A DNA stretch of 64,000 nucleotides from Reinekea sp. G2M2-21 (GTDB taxonomy: Bacteria; Pseudomonadota; Gammaproteobacteria; Pseudomonadales; Natronospirillaceae), in contig NZ_JADPQG010000005.1 in NCBI RefSeq assembly GCF_015687175.1, forward strand, positions 124,001 to 188,000, in the 5' to 3' direction. Both the position numbers and the translations under genes were made by a program. Below the pieces are notes generated by a model, which ran no database searches, was not told where the DNA came from, and saw only the letters and a list, made by a program, of their open reading frames with translations. Of this stretch, positions 26,663 to 34,263 are shown piece by piece (the stretch's first letter is position 1; each line of letters starts with the position of its first letter).

Positions 26663-27665
26663 TTTTTCCAACAGGGTGCCGGAATGGCACTTACTTAAGC
26701 GTATTTAGTTTTTATCTTCAGCGTTTGCATCATGCAGTGACCTGGTTTCGTTGGGCGTTTTTCGCCGTCAAGGACCGAACCGGTCCGACGATTCGGGCTC
26801 GGCCCTTAACAATCCCAGCCGCCGCCACAAACGACTAATCACACTTCTCAATTTCGTCTTCGACAGGTCGTTCGCGACGGCCTTCCCTGGCCGGCTCACT
26901 TGTTCAAGCATCCCTGCTTGAACAACCTGTGAGACGCAAATTGCTTCGCGTGGTCGTTTGAAAGGCGGATAAAACCGCGGCAAGAGCTACTTTCTCGATA
27001 GATAAAACCAACCTCTAAATTCTATGTACCAAAGATTGGCGTAAATAACTGTTTCGTCGCATCTGCTTTGGCTGACATGACAGACACATCGCAACGGATT
27101 CAAGGGCATGGATGCCCTTGTAAGCGCCGCGCGTGCAGGGACGCACGCTCAAGCGACCGTTCGAAGAAAGTGTCCGTTATGGAAGAAAACCAAAGCGGGC
27201 GACAAAGGGGGGTGCAAGGGGATCTCCCCTTGAAAGAAAAAATTCTCTTAGAGAACTTTTGGTAAAAACGGAATCATAGTCTTCGGAACAGATTTAAGGC
27301 ACCTCTGAATAATTGCTATCTACCTCAGCGGGTGAAGAAATGCGCAAAATCGAGGCAAGTTCTGCAGGCAATATTCATTATCTTGGCAAAGGACTTAACA
27401 ACGAAATTTGTCATTTCAGCCCCGCCCTCCGGGTCCTTCAGACCGATAACTGAGCTTTGTTGTGTGTTTTGAAAAGGACTCGCCATTCCCTGCAACACAC
27501 GCCTCGTTCATCCTTCGATCTGATAGGACTGAGGTGATTCGAATTAATCAGAGTTGCCTTAAAACTTGAAGTAAAAAAACTCAGCGAAACCAAATCACAC
27601 ATTGATGCAAATACCATTGAACAAGCTTAAGTAAGTACTATTCGGGGTCGCCTCCATAAACGAAG
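26663..27665 (-). repeat. Hairpin-rich repeat family, copy C (interrupted by a MITE)
   Basis: Begins GGAATGGCACTTACTTAAGC and ends GCTTAAGTAAGTACTATTC, an inverted pair. Internal hairpins match copy B (TTCAAGCATCCCTGCTTGAA at 26904, AAGGGCATGGATGCCCTT at 27108). A 261-bp MITE with its own TTAA target duplication sits at 27298-27558. Without it the copy is about 740 bp. The sequence on both sides of the MITE (CTTCGGAACAGATTT, ACTTGAAGTAAAAAAA) is contiguous in copy E, which proves the insertion. Confidence 0.87.
27298..27558. mobile_element. MITE type 1, copy 1 (IS5-like ends)
   Basis: Terminal inverted repeats GGCACCTCTGA and TCAGAGTTGCC, flanked by TTAA on both sides (27294-27297 and 27559-27562). 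No coding capacity. The same element is at 63201-63462 with CTAG flanks and a left-end fragment is at 55387. YTAR target duplication is typical of IS5-group transposases, so an IS5-type enzyme is the probable mover. Confidence 0.88.
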
Positions 27666-27688
27666 GAACCCCGATCCCACCTCATTGC

Positions 27689-27913
27689 TCAACTCCACCA
27701 AAACGGTTTGTCCAGCTTTACGTTGATCTCACCGCGCCGTATACCAACGTCCCGCAGTAAATAGTCTGGCAATGCGGCCAGTTTTTTATACTCTGCCCGG
27801 TCCTTCAGGCAGGTGCGTGGACGGCAATATAGGTTGTGCTTCAGTTTGGCAAAAAACGCCTTCAGTCCATGGCTGTTCAGTTTAAAATTTCTGATGTATT
27901 GCTGTGTGGTCAT
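27689..27913 (-). CDS. DUF1127 domain small protein
   Basis: A 74-residue basic protein ending in the DUF1127 signature: YKKLAALPDYLLRDVGIRRGEI. The N-terminal 45 residues are basic and Lys/Phe-rich. DUF1127 proteins of other bacteria bind RNA or influence phosphate and C1 metabolism, but the role here is not known. Its start is next to the divergent LysR-type regulator gene, a common arrangement in which the regulator controls its neighbour. Confidence 0.8.
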   Translation of the reverse strand: MTTQQYIRNFKLNSHGLKAFFAKLKHNLYCRPRTCLKDRAEYKKLAALPDYLLRDVGIRRGEINVKLDKPFWWS

Positions 27914-27954
27914 GGTCGTATCCTCTCTGGATTTCCTCTGGTGAAAGAGAATAT

Positions 27955-28929
27955 ATGCCGCTAGACTGTCCCCGACAAACGATGAAAATTGCCATTGGGT
28001 TTAGAGAATCTAAAGTGACAAATTTACCGCTACAGGCGTTGTATTACTTCTACCATGCCGCTGAATTAGGCAGCTTTAAGGCCGCAGCGGATCTGCTAAA
28101 CGTGACCGCAGGTGCGATGAGTCAACAGATTCGCTTGCTGGAGGACCGCTTGGATACTCAGTTGTTTGAGCGGCAACACCGTAAGGTGGTGCTCACGGCA
28201 GCGGGGCAGCGGCTGTTGCCCTATGCCCGGCAAGGGTTTAGCCAGTTACGCGAGGGGCTGAACCAGATCGGGCATGACCCGGACCCGACCAGTTTGACGT
28301 TATCGACGTTGTCGTCGTTTGGGCAGCAATGGCTGGTACCGAGGTTGGGCGAGTTAAAGCGTATTGTGCCGGATTTGTCGATTGCCCTGATGCCCACCGA
28401 GAAATTGGTGAACTTCAACCGTGACCCGGTGGACCTGTGTATTCGCTTTGGGGAAGGGACGTACGAAGGGCTGAAGTCTGAATTTATCATGCACGATTAC
28501 CTGTACCCGGTGTGCCACCCTCTGTTTTTGCAACAACGTTCCATTACCTGTATTGAAGATCTATGTCAGTGCGATTTGTTGGAAGACACGCAGCCCGACA
28601 TGAGTTGGGATAGTTGGCTGGCGCAGGCTGGGATGAACATGACGTTGGACAAATCCTCGGTGCAATACGCCGGTGTGCATTTCGTGGTGGAGGGCGCGCT
28701 GGCCGTGCAAGGCGTTGCTCTGGTTCGGCATTCGGTGGCCTGGCGTTATGTGCAGCAGGGTACGCTGATTAAACTGTTCGATACCGAAGTGCGGTCCCGC
28801 TACAGCTATTACCTGTGCGCCCCGGCCAGCCATTTCAAACGGCGTAAAGTTCAAGCCTTCGCGCGCTGGTTACACGAAACGGCGGATGAGTTTGTCGCCA
28901 GCACGCCGTTTTTGTCGGGAGTGCAGTGA
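27955..28929 (+). CDS. LysR-type transcriptional regulator (GcvA-like)
   Basis: A 324-residue DNA-binding regulator. The winged helix-turn-helix is LQALYYFYHAAELGSFKAAADLLNVTAGAMSQQIRLLEDRLDTQLFER; the effector domain follows (LTLSTLSSFGQQWLVPRLGEL, then DLCIRFGEGTYEGLKSEF), as in GcvA. AAAGAGAA before ATG 27955 supports this start; ATG 27982 is an alternative. Its TGA overlaps the ATG of the spermidine-synthase-like gene, so the two are translated together. It diverges from the DUF1127 gene. The effector ligand is unknown. Confidence 0.85.
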   Translation: MPLDCPRQTMKIAIGFRESKVTNLPLQALYYFYHAAELGSFKAAADLLNVTAGAMSQQIRLLEDRLDTQLFERQHRKVVLTAAGQRLLPYARQGFSQLREGLNQIGHDPDPTSLTLSTLSSFGQQWLVPRLGELKRIVPDLSIALMPTEKLVNFNRDPVDLCIRFGEGTYEGLKSEFIMHDYLYPVCHPLFLQQRSITCIEDLCQCDLLEDTQPDMSWDSWLAQAGMNMTLDKSSVQYAGVHFVVEGALAVQGVALVRHSVAWRYVQQGTLIKLFDTEVRSRYSYYLCAPASHFKRRKVQAFARWLHETADEFVASTPFLSGVQ

Positions 28930-29672
28930 TGGTCGGTATCGGCAAAGAGATCGATCAGCGTTATGACGAGTTCGGACCGGTACAGGTGTTCGATAACGGC
29001 AATAAACGGACATTGATGTTTGGTGCGAACGATGAGCAAGGGTGCGTGTTAAAACAAAGCCCACACATCGCTCAGTTTGATTACATCCGCGCGATGATGC
29101 TGGTTTTACTGTTCAAGTCGCAAAGCGAGCGCTGTTTATTATTGGGGCTTGGGTCGGGCGCGTTAGCAACCGCGCTGTTTTACGCCGACCATAACACGCA
29201 CTTGGATGTTGTGGAGTTACGACAGGCGGTGATCGACGTCGCCTACCGCTACTTTTACTTGCCGCAAGACGAACGAATTAGGGTGTTCAATGCCGACGCC
29301 GGCGAGTTTTTACAGACGGAGCCTGAGCAATACGACCTGTTGTTCAGTGACCTCTACCATGCTCAAGGCATGGATGTGCAGCAGGGCAGCAGCCGCTTTT
29401 TAAACCGTTGTGTAGCTCGGCTTCGTACTGACGGTTGGCTGGTACTGAATTACTGGCAGAATCACCGGCGGTTGGATGTGGTTTCTCAATTGAAGATGCA
29501 GTTCCGTCAGGTATGGTCGGTGAGCGTCGGCAAAGATAACTGGATTTTATTGGCTTCAAACAGCCCTGTTGCCCTGGATAAAAACCAGCGCAAAGTACAA
29601 CTGAAAGCGCTGAATGCCCGCCTGGGCTTTTCATTGAGCAAGGTTTCGCGGCAATTATCGGCGCTTGTTTAG
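28929..29672 (+). CDS. Spermidine synthase-like aminopropyl/methyltransferase-fold protein
   Basis: A 247-residue protein with the Rossmann core of polyamine synthases: CLLLGLGSGALATALFYADH (nucleotide loop), LDVVELRQAVIDVAYRYFYLP, and YDLLFSDLYHAQGM where spermidine synthases have the catalytic Asp. The gatekeeping tetramer domain is short. Many such proteins outside polyamine operons have unknown substrates. The start overlaps the LysR-type gene stop (TGATG). Distance from speA at 55 kb makes a joint pathway possible but unproven. Confidence 0.75.
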   Translation: MVGIGKEIDQRYDEFGPVQVFDNGNKRTLMFGANDEQGCVLKQSPHIAQFDYIRAMMLVLLFKSQSERCLLLGLGSGALATALFYADHNTHLDVVELRQAVIDVAYRYFYLPQDERIRVFNADAGEFLQTEPEQYDLLFSDLYHAQGMDVQQGSSRFLNRCVARLRTDGWLVLNYWQNHRRLDVVSQLKMQFRQVWSVSVGKDNWILLASNSPVALDKNQRKVQLKALNARLGFSLSKVSRQLSALV

Positions 29673-29771
29673 GGCCTGTTAACATTAACGAGAGCTGCCG
29701 CTGGCCTGTTTTCTGGCGCGAGCCTTGGTTATGATGCGCGGCGATTACCTATCCTAGAGGATCAAGCAACA

Positions 29772-30098
29772 ATGACGGCACTGTTAACGGAAATTTCCAG
29801 TTGGTTCCGGCCACATCTCACCTTTATCGCATCTGCGTTAATCGCCACTATACTGGTGATTTACGGTGAGCGAATTAACAAAGCGGTTTGGGCGCTGGTG
29901 AAAGGCGCTCATTTTATTATTCGAACTATGGTGTTTATTGCGTTATGTGCTTTTGGTTATGGAGCGTTATCGGTTTATCTGGTACCGCTGATCAGAAAAC
30001 TGTTTTTAGCCGCTGGCAATCTTTGGTTAGGGGTTGCTGTCATCGTGTCGTTTATTGCCGTCGGACTGTTAGCCGAAAAACTCAGTCGCAAAGGTTAG
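29772..30098 (+). CDS. DUF3392 membrane protein
   Basis: A 108-residue protein with three hydrophobic helices (ASALIATILVIYG, IIRTMVFIALCAFGYGALSVYLVPLI, LWLGVAVIVSFIAVGLLAEKL). Length and the RPHLTFIA..ERINKAVW start fit the DUF3392 family of gammaproteobacterial membrane proteins of unknown function. The following S1/P1-like frame overlaps its 3' end. Confidence 0.78.
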   Translation: MTALLTEISSWFRPHLTFIASALIATILVIYGERINKAVWALVKGAHFIIRTMVFIALCAFGYGALSVYLVPLIRKLFLAAGNLWLGVAVIVSFIAVGLLAEKLSRKG

Positions 30099-30904
30099 TC
30101 TGGTGGGTTGTCGGCAGTCTGCTGTTCACGTCCGCGCAGGCGTTTGAAGAAAGCGGCCACATTATGGTCGCGCAGTTAACCATGCCGATGTTGACGGAAG
30201 GCGCCCGTGCTGAAATCAAACGGCTGTACGGTGACGATTGGCTTCGTGAAGTGGTTTCCCGTGCGGCGATGGTGCAGACCGAGCTGAACCGACCCAAAAA
30301 TCAGTATCAACAGCCGTTGCAAGTTACCTTGTTTGGGCCAGACGATAAAGGGTTCGACGCTGAGAAGCATTGCCCGAAAAACGCCTGTTCCGTGGCCGCC
30401 ATTTTGGAAAGTCGACAGGTATTGATGTCGTCGGGGTTTTCAGACGCTGACAAACGCCAGGCCCTGCTGTACCTGATGCACTATATGGTGCAACTGCACA
30501 TACCGTTGAACTGCGGTTTGATCCGGGATCAGGGCGGCCAGAAAATCTACCTGAAAGACGACGCCTTGCAGCCGGTTAATTTTTCCTGGATCTGGAACCA
30601 CGACTTGTATCGGCGCGAGAATAAACGTTGGTTTACCTATGCCCAGGAGTTGTATCGAGACATGGCAAAACTGGATACGCAAGCCTGGACCAAAACGTTA
30701 TCAGTCGCGGATTGGGCGTTTGAATCGTACACCATTGCCTTGCAGGAGGTTTACCCTGAGGCCGTTGAAGGACGCTACAGTGCCAGCCTGATTAAAAAGG
30801 GACAGAAACTGATGGAACAACAGTTAATGAAAGCGGCATTTCGAACCGCGGCATTGTTAAACGATATGTTTCCGGAGCCGGAAGAAGAAAAGTCGATGAA
30901 TTAA
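30023..30904 (+). CDS. Degenerate S1/P1-nuclease-like exported protein (start uncertain)
   Basis: From about 30105 the frame reads a signal-peptide core (LVWWVVGSLLFTSAQA), then FEESGHIMVAQL and LLYLMHYMVQLHIPLNCG, the layout of zinc-dependent S1/P1 nucleases. Several zinc ligands are changed: the family's H-x3-D-x-H-x-P-L-H is HYMVQLHIPLN, and NLHxxWD is NFSWIWN. No ATG or GTG lies near the signal peptide in frame; TTG 30023 is the closest plausible start, giving a long basic n-region. A -1 shift from the DUF3392 frame is not supported by a slippery site. It may be a non-catalytic relative. Confidence 0.55.
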   Translation: MVRGCCHRVVYCRRTVSRKTQSQRLVWWVVGSLLFTSAQAFEESGHIMVAQLTMPMLTEGARAEIKRLYGDDWLREVVSRAAMVQTELNRPKNQYQQPLQVTLFGPDDKGFDAEKHCPKNACSVAAILESRQVLMSSGFSDADKRQALLYLMHYMVQLHIPLNCGLIRDQGGQKIYLKDDALQPVNFSWIWNHDLYRRENKRWFTYAQELYRDMAKLDTQAWTKTLSVADWAFESYTIALQEVYPEAVEGRYSASLIKKGQKLMEQQLMKAAFRTAALLNDMFPEPEEEKSMN

Positions 30905-30914
30905 TGGGTAGGCC

Positions 30915-31163
30915 AGAAATGAGTCGGGGGAAGTAAACACTTCCCCCTGGAGTCGTAAGCAGCGCCTTTCCTGGGCGTTTGTTCTTCCTGATCAACCTAG
31001 TCCTTAGGCTGAAAGTACGTCCTGTACCGGTCCTGATCTTTCCCTGTTGCTTCCGTGCTAACCCTGAATCCGTGGGTTCATGTCCTGGTCGGCATCCGAG
31101 CCGTTATGCTAATCCGTTGTTAGCCATCCTCGGCTGTCATCCTGCTGTGTTCGTCCTGAACGG
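30915..31163 (-). ncRNA. CsrB/RsmZ-type regulatory RNA, copy 1
   Basis: Minus-strand RNA of about 245 bases with no open frame. It has about 14 GGA motifs, many as CAGGAT or CAGGAC, which is how CsrB/RsmZ RNAs bind and sequester CsrA/RsmA. A -10 box TACAAT lies at 31174-31169, giving a start near 31162 with CTCCCCGTTCAGGACG. The 3' hairpin is GGGGGAAGT-GTTT-ACTTCCCCC (30926-30947), preceded by GCTTACGACTCCA as in copies 2 and 3; its T tail is weak (CATTTCT). A GacA-type box is about 160 bases upstream. Confidence 0.85.
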
Positions 31164-31319
31164 GGAGCATTGTATCCAAATAATGATGCTCAATTTGAGT
31201 CATATCTTTCGGTATATTTAACGTGCTTGTTCAAAATATAAAACCGGCTCGCTATCACTGCGTTGTAGGAATATTATGTAGTTCTAATATAAGAAGTCAG
31301 CGCCAAAGATTACTCGTTT

Positions 31320-31337
31320 TGTAGGAAATGTCTTACA
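31320..31337 (-). promoter_or_regulatory. GacA/UvrY box for regulatory RNA copy 1
   Basis: Minus strand TGTAAG-ACATTT-CCTACA, one base from the TGTAAG-N6-CTTACA consensus of the GacA/UvrY/VarA family. It lies about 160 bases before the predicted start, the usual spacing for csrB and rsm genes. Confidence 0.78.
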
Positions 31338-31379
31338 AGGTGGTGAGGGGTAAGGGAAGTATTGGAAAAGTGAAGTAGC

Positions 31380-31625
31380 CAGAAACGAGAAGGGGAAAGC
31401 GGTATAAGCTTTCCCCTGGAGTCGTAAGCAGGTTATTCCATCAACGGTTCATCCTGAATGAGAGACTTCCGGTCACTCACGTACACATCCTGTGCGTGTC
31501 CTATTTCATCCTGAAGAATCCGTTCTGGCCCGTCCTAGACCCAATCCTCAGCAGCATCCGGCTGCAATATTCCATCCGTTGGTCACCGTCCTGGCGATTC
31601 ATCCTGTGCTTTCATCCTGAACGCG
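31380..31625 (-). ncRNA. CsrB/RsmZ-type regulatory RNA, copy 2
   Basis: About 240 bases, minus strand. -10 box TATAAT at 31636-31631, start near 31624 with CTCCGCGTTCAGGATG, closely matching copies 1 and 3. About 15 GGA motifs are spread along the molecule. The 3' end has GCTTACGACTCCA, then the hairpin GGGGAAAGC-TTATACC-GCTTTCCCC (31392-31416), then TTCTCGTTTCT. It would titrate CsrA like the other two copies. Sequence between the motifs has diverged strongly, so the copies are old or evolve quickly. Confidence 0.87.
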
Positions 31626-31771
31626 GAGCTATTATAGGCTCGTTAGATGGTAAAAATTTGGTCAAAAAATGATCGGTTATTGGGCTTTAAACGTAGTACC
31701 TGCTTGGCGTGCGGCTTTCAGGGCAAATGTGTCGATTGCGTCACATTTTTAGCGTCTTTTCGTACGTATCT

Positions 31772-31789
31772 TGTAGGAAATATCTTACA
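31772..31789 (-). promoter_or_regulatory. GacA/UvrY box for regulatory RNA copy 2
   Basis: Minus strand TGTAAG-ATATTT-CCTACA, about 150 bases upstream of the predicted start. Same one-base deviation from consensus as in the other two boxes. Confidence 0.78.
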
Positions 31790-31865
31790 AATGGGTGAGT
31801 GAAAATGGAAATTAGTCTCTTGAAGGCACGCAAAAATGCACGAATAGAGGTAACTGTGTCAGAGG

Positions 31866-32119
31866 AATAAAATAAAGAAGGGGGAGGTGGGGAAGCTGAA
31901 GCAGCTTTCCCCTGGAGTCGTAAGCTTGTCGTCCTTGATGTGATTCTCCTGAAAGGTAACATCCTGCCACCTGTTGCTCGTACCTGAGCCTGTCCTGATT
32001 TCGTCCGTGGAAGTCCGTTTCTGCTGCATCCTGCAGGAATTCTGGGGTAACGTCTTGTTGCCCTGTTCCATCCGTGGTCACTATCCAAGTGAAATTTCCA
32101 TCTCGTTCGTCCTGAACGC
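31866..32119 (-). ncRNA. CsrB/RsmZ-type regulatory RNA, copy 3
   Basis: About 250 bases, minus strand. -10 box TATAAT at 32130-32125, start near 32118 with GTCCGCGTTCAGGACG. About 12 GGA motifs, several as CAGGATG or CAGGACA. The 3' hairpin (31889-31912, GGGGAAAGCTG..CAGCTTCCCC) is preceded by the shared GCTTACGACTCCA and followed by a T-rich tail (CTTCTTTATTTTATT), making it the best terminator of the three. Nearest to the DUF2971-like gene, which diverges from it. Confidence 0.87.
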
Positions 32120-32266
32120 GGACTATTATATGCAAAACAAAGGTGTGTATTTTCTGCCAAAATAAGCCTTGAAAAACCCGTACAGTGAATGACGACGGTA
32201 CTTTGCGGCCTTAACGGTGTTTTGCGATGTTCATCACAAATTTCGCGTATCTTCTCGTACGAAGGT

Positions 32267-32284
32267 TGTAGGTTAAATCTTACA
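32267..32284 (-). promoter_or_regulatory. GacA/UvrY box for regulatory RNA copy 3
   Basis: Minus strand TGTAAG-ATTTAA-CCTACA, about 150 bases before the predicted start of copy 3 and only 16 bases before the ATG of the divergent gene at 32301. It could affect both. Confidence 0.78.
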
Positions 32285-32300
32285 AACGAATTCAGGAATT

Positions 32301-33119
32301 ATGGAAAAAAACCAACCCAGCTACTTTTATTACGGTGATCGACAACTGTTGAACCAGCTTAAAAACGCTAAGTTGCCATTGCAGAAGGATTGGTCGTTGC
32401 TGGAACCTTACGTTCGTTTTGATCAATGGCACACAAACCTGCATCAACCGGTGACGGAACAGGAAATACTCGCCGGTTTGCAACAGGAGTACGACAAGTT
32501 GCCCATGTCGATTCGAGGTTTGCTGGCGTTTGAAGACTTTTTGGCAAAACGGGACACCTTCGAAGCCGACATCCGGCGCAAAGTTTTGGCCAGTCGGTCC
32601 CAGGCAATGGGTCCTGCGGCATACAGCCAAAACCGACTGTCTAAAGTCGGTTTTATAAGGCTGTTCAGCGCGGCGACCAGTGATTACGGTTGGCGAACAC
32701 TGGCCGATCAGCATCAGGGTTTGTGTATTGCGATTTCCAGTCGGGCTGCGTTTCTTCAGCCCAAGGCCGGGCAACCGGTGATGTTGAAACCGGTTCAATA
32801 CGGCCTACCTCATGATACGCAAGTCAGCGCCTCCAACCCGATACCCGGCGCGTTCAGCGACGCGGAAGAAAACAAAGCGCGTGCCGAATGGCGGGCGGTG
32901 TATCCAGTTCAGGCTATGACGGATACCGCTCTGAAGTTAGCGAAAAACGACATCACGCAAATCTATGTGTCGGTGTGTGCCTCTGAAGAACTGCTCGAAC
33001 AGGTGAAACAGTTGGTGCGTTTGGATTTACGCTACCGGAAAACACAGGTCTTTCAGGTAACACCCGATGCGTCACGGTGGCGCCTGACGGCGCGAGAGAT
33101 ATCGCTGAGCGAAGGTTGA
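32301..33119 (+). CDS. DUF2971-like protein
   Basis: A 272-residue soluble protein. The best match I can make is the DUF2971 pattern: FDQWHTN early, then VGFIRLFSAATSDYGWRTLADQHQGLCIAIS in place of the family's FS..LWSHYAD.H.G.CI block, then PVQYG. Function of that family is unknown; members turn up in stress and defence contexts. The ribosome binding site TTCAGGAATT contains CAGGA, the core CsrA target, which is notable beside three CsrB-like RNAs. The assignment is tentative. Confidence 0.55.
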   Translation: MEKNQPSYFYYGDRQLLNQLKNAKLPLQKDWSLLEPYVRFDQWHTNLHQPVTEQEILAGLQQEYDKLPMSIRGLLAFEDFLAKRDTFEADIRRKVLASRSQAMGPAAYSQNRLSKVGFIRLFSAATSDYGWRTLADQHQGLCIAISSRAAFLQPKAGQPVMLKPVQYGLPHDTQVSASNPIPGAFSDAEENKARAEWRAVYPVQAMTDTALKLAKNDITQIYVSVCASEELLEQVKQLVRLDLRYRKTQVFQVTPDASRWRLTAREISLSEG

Positions 33120-33190
33120 TATTTTTTAGCCTGGGCGGAGAAATAAAAATCCCCTGCTACGCTTAAGGAAAAACCTCTGATGGAAAAGGT

Positions 33191-34129
33191 ATGCAGAAAT
33201 TAAGTTTCCTGGTTGTCGATGATGCCAGCTTCATTCGTGATCTCGTTAAACGTACCCTGAAAAGTCAATTTGCCCAGTGCCATATCGATGAGTCCATCAA
33301 TGGCCGTAAAGCACAATCGCAGCTAAAAAAGCGTCAGTATGACCTGGTGTTGTGCGACTGGGAGATGCCGGAAATGTCCGGCCTTGAATTGTTGCAGTGG
33401 CTGCGCGAATACGAAACCGAACGGGAAATAAAAAAGACACCTTTCATGATGGTCACCAGCCGTGGTGATAAATCCCATGTGGTTGAGGCGGTGCAATCTG
33501 GTGTGTCCGATTACATTGGAAAACCCTTCAGCAGCGAGCAACTGCTCAAGAAAGTCTTTAAGCTGCTCTCGGTGAATCACCGGGAATTGATACGGGCTAT
33601 TTTAAAAGGTTCAGCCGCCATGCGGGCACCGACGACCGGTACTGGCAATGATTCGGCGAGTTTACTGACAGCGAAAACGGTCTCCGCCCCCAAGCAGGTA
33701 TCGCAGTCCAGTGACACAGGGGGCTCCGCGAGCTTATTAACGGCGGGTTCCGTCAGTTCTAAACTGGTGAATCAAAACAGCGCCGGGGAGCAACGTACTG
33801 CCTCGCCTAAAGCCTCGTTAGGGAAGGTATCATTACGTTCGCCAAAAGCGCAATGGCAGGGCATGTTACGGGACATTAACCTTACCGACGCAGCGGTGAT
33901 GATCGACTTCAGCGAGTCCTCTCCGCCCGGGGTGCTGGAGCAGGTGGTGATTGATATTGCTCCGAAAAAAGACCCGGACGCGGTCGCGCGGATCAACACC
34001 TTTGTGACCTCCATCGTGTTGCAGGAGAAAAATCTTGAATGCTCACGGGCGTTAATCAATATTCATATTGTCGATGACGACCCCGATAAACTGGACACCT
34101 TGAGTAAGTTTGTCGCCGAAGTGCGCTAG
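33191..34129 (+). CDS. Response regulator with an atypical C-terminal domain
   Basis: A 312-residue protein. Residues 5-130 form a CheY-like receiver with D10-D11, phospho-acceptor D56 (VLCDWEMP), the MMVTSRG strand and K110 (YIGKPF). A Ser/Thr-rich linker (about 145-215, with a repeated ASLLTA-x-x-VS motif) leads to a 95-residue C-terminal domain that is beta-rich and faintly PilZ-like, but lacks the RxxxR and D-x-S-x-x-G residues needed for cyclic-di-GMP. GGAAAAGG precedes the ATG. A terminator follows. No kinase is adjacent, so it may be driven by a distant chemotaxis-type or hybrid kinase. Confidence 0.75.
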   Translation: MQKLSFLVVDDASFIRDLVKRTLKSQFAQCHIDESINGRKAQSQLKKRQYDLVLCDWEMPEMSGLELLQWLREYETEREIKKTPFMMVTSRGDKSHVVEAVQSGVSDYIGKPFSSEQLLKKVFKLLSVNHRELIRAILKGSAAMRAPTTGTGNDSASLLTAKTVSAPKQVSQSSDTGGSASLLTAGSVSSKLVNQNSAGEQRTASPKASLGKVSLRSPKAQWQGMLRDINLTDAAVMIDFSESSPPGVLEQVVIDIAPKKDPDAVARINTFVTSIVLQEKNLECSRALINIHIVDDDPDKLDTLSKFVAEVR

Positions 34130-34169
34130 TTCATCCAAGTTCGACTAAAAAGAGTACCAAACAAACAAT

Positions 34170-34191
34170 GAGGCACTGACTGCCTCTTTTT
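34170..34191 (+). terminator. Terminator after the response regulator
   Basis: GAGGCA-CTGAC-TGCCTC hairpin followed by five T residues. Confidence 0.8.
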
Positions 34192-34195
34192 ACCA

Positions 34196-34212
34196 TCTGC
34201 ATATTCTCTGCA
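34196..34212 (+). promoter_or_regulatory. TCTGCA-N5-TCTGCA direct repeat, site 1
   Basis: TCTGCATATTCTCTGCA, 51 bases before the ATG of the first giant exported protein. The identical 17 bases recur at 39344 and 43831 at nearly the same distance from their genes. An 11-base repeat period is typical of OmpR/PhoB-type regulators. A TTTAAT box follows 15 bases later. Confidence 0.65.
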
Positions 34213-34263
34213 AATTTGACCTGTTTAATGCACGGTAGCAATTAAACACTTGAGGTCAGGTTT

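Noticed and set aside
30050-30110. Programmed -1 frameshift joining DUF3392 to the S1/P1-like frame
   Set aside because: The A-rich string near 30075 is not in the register needed for a slippery heptamer, and no downstream hairpin or pseudoknot is evident.
31741-32160. Minus-strand protein frames over the third CsrB-like RNA
   Set aside because: They share the strand with the RNA but have no ribosome binding site, are not kept in the other two copies, and the GGA motifs with promoter and terminator explain the sequence.
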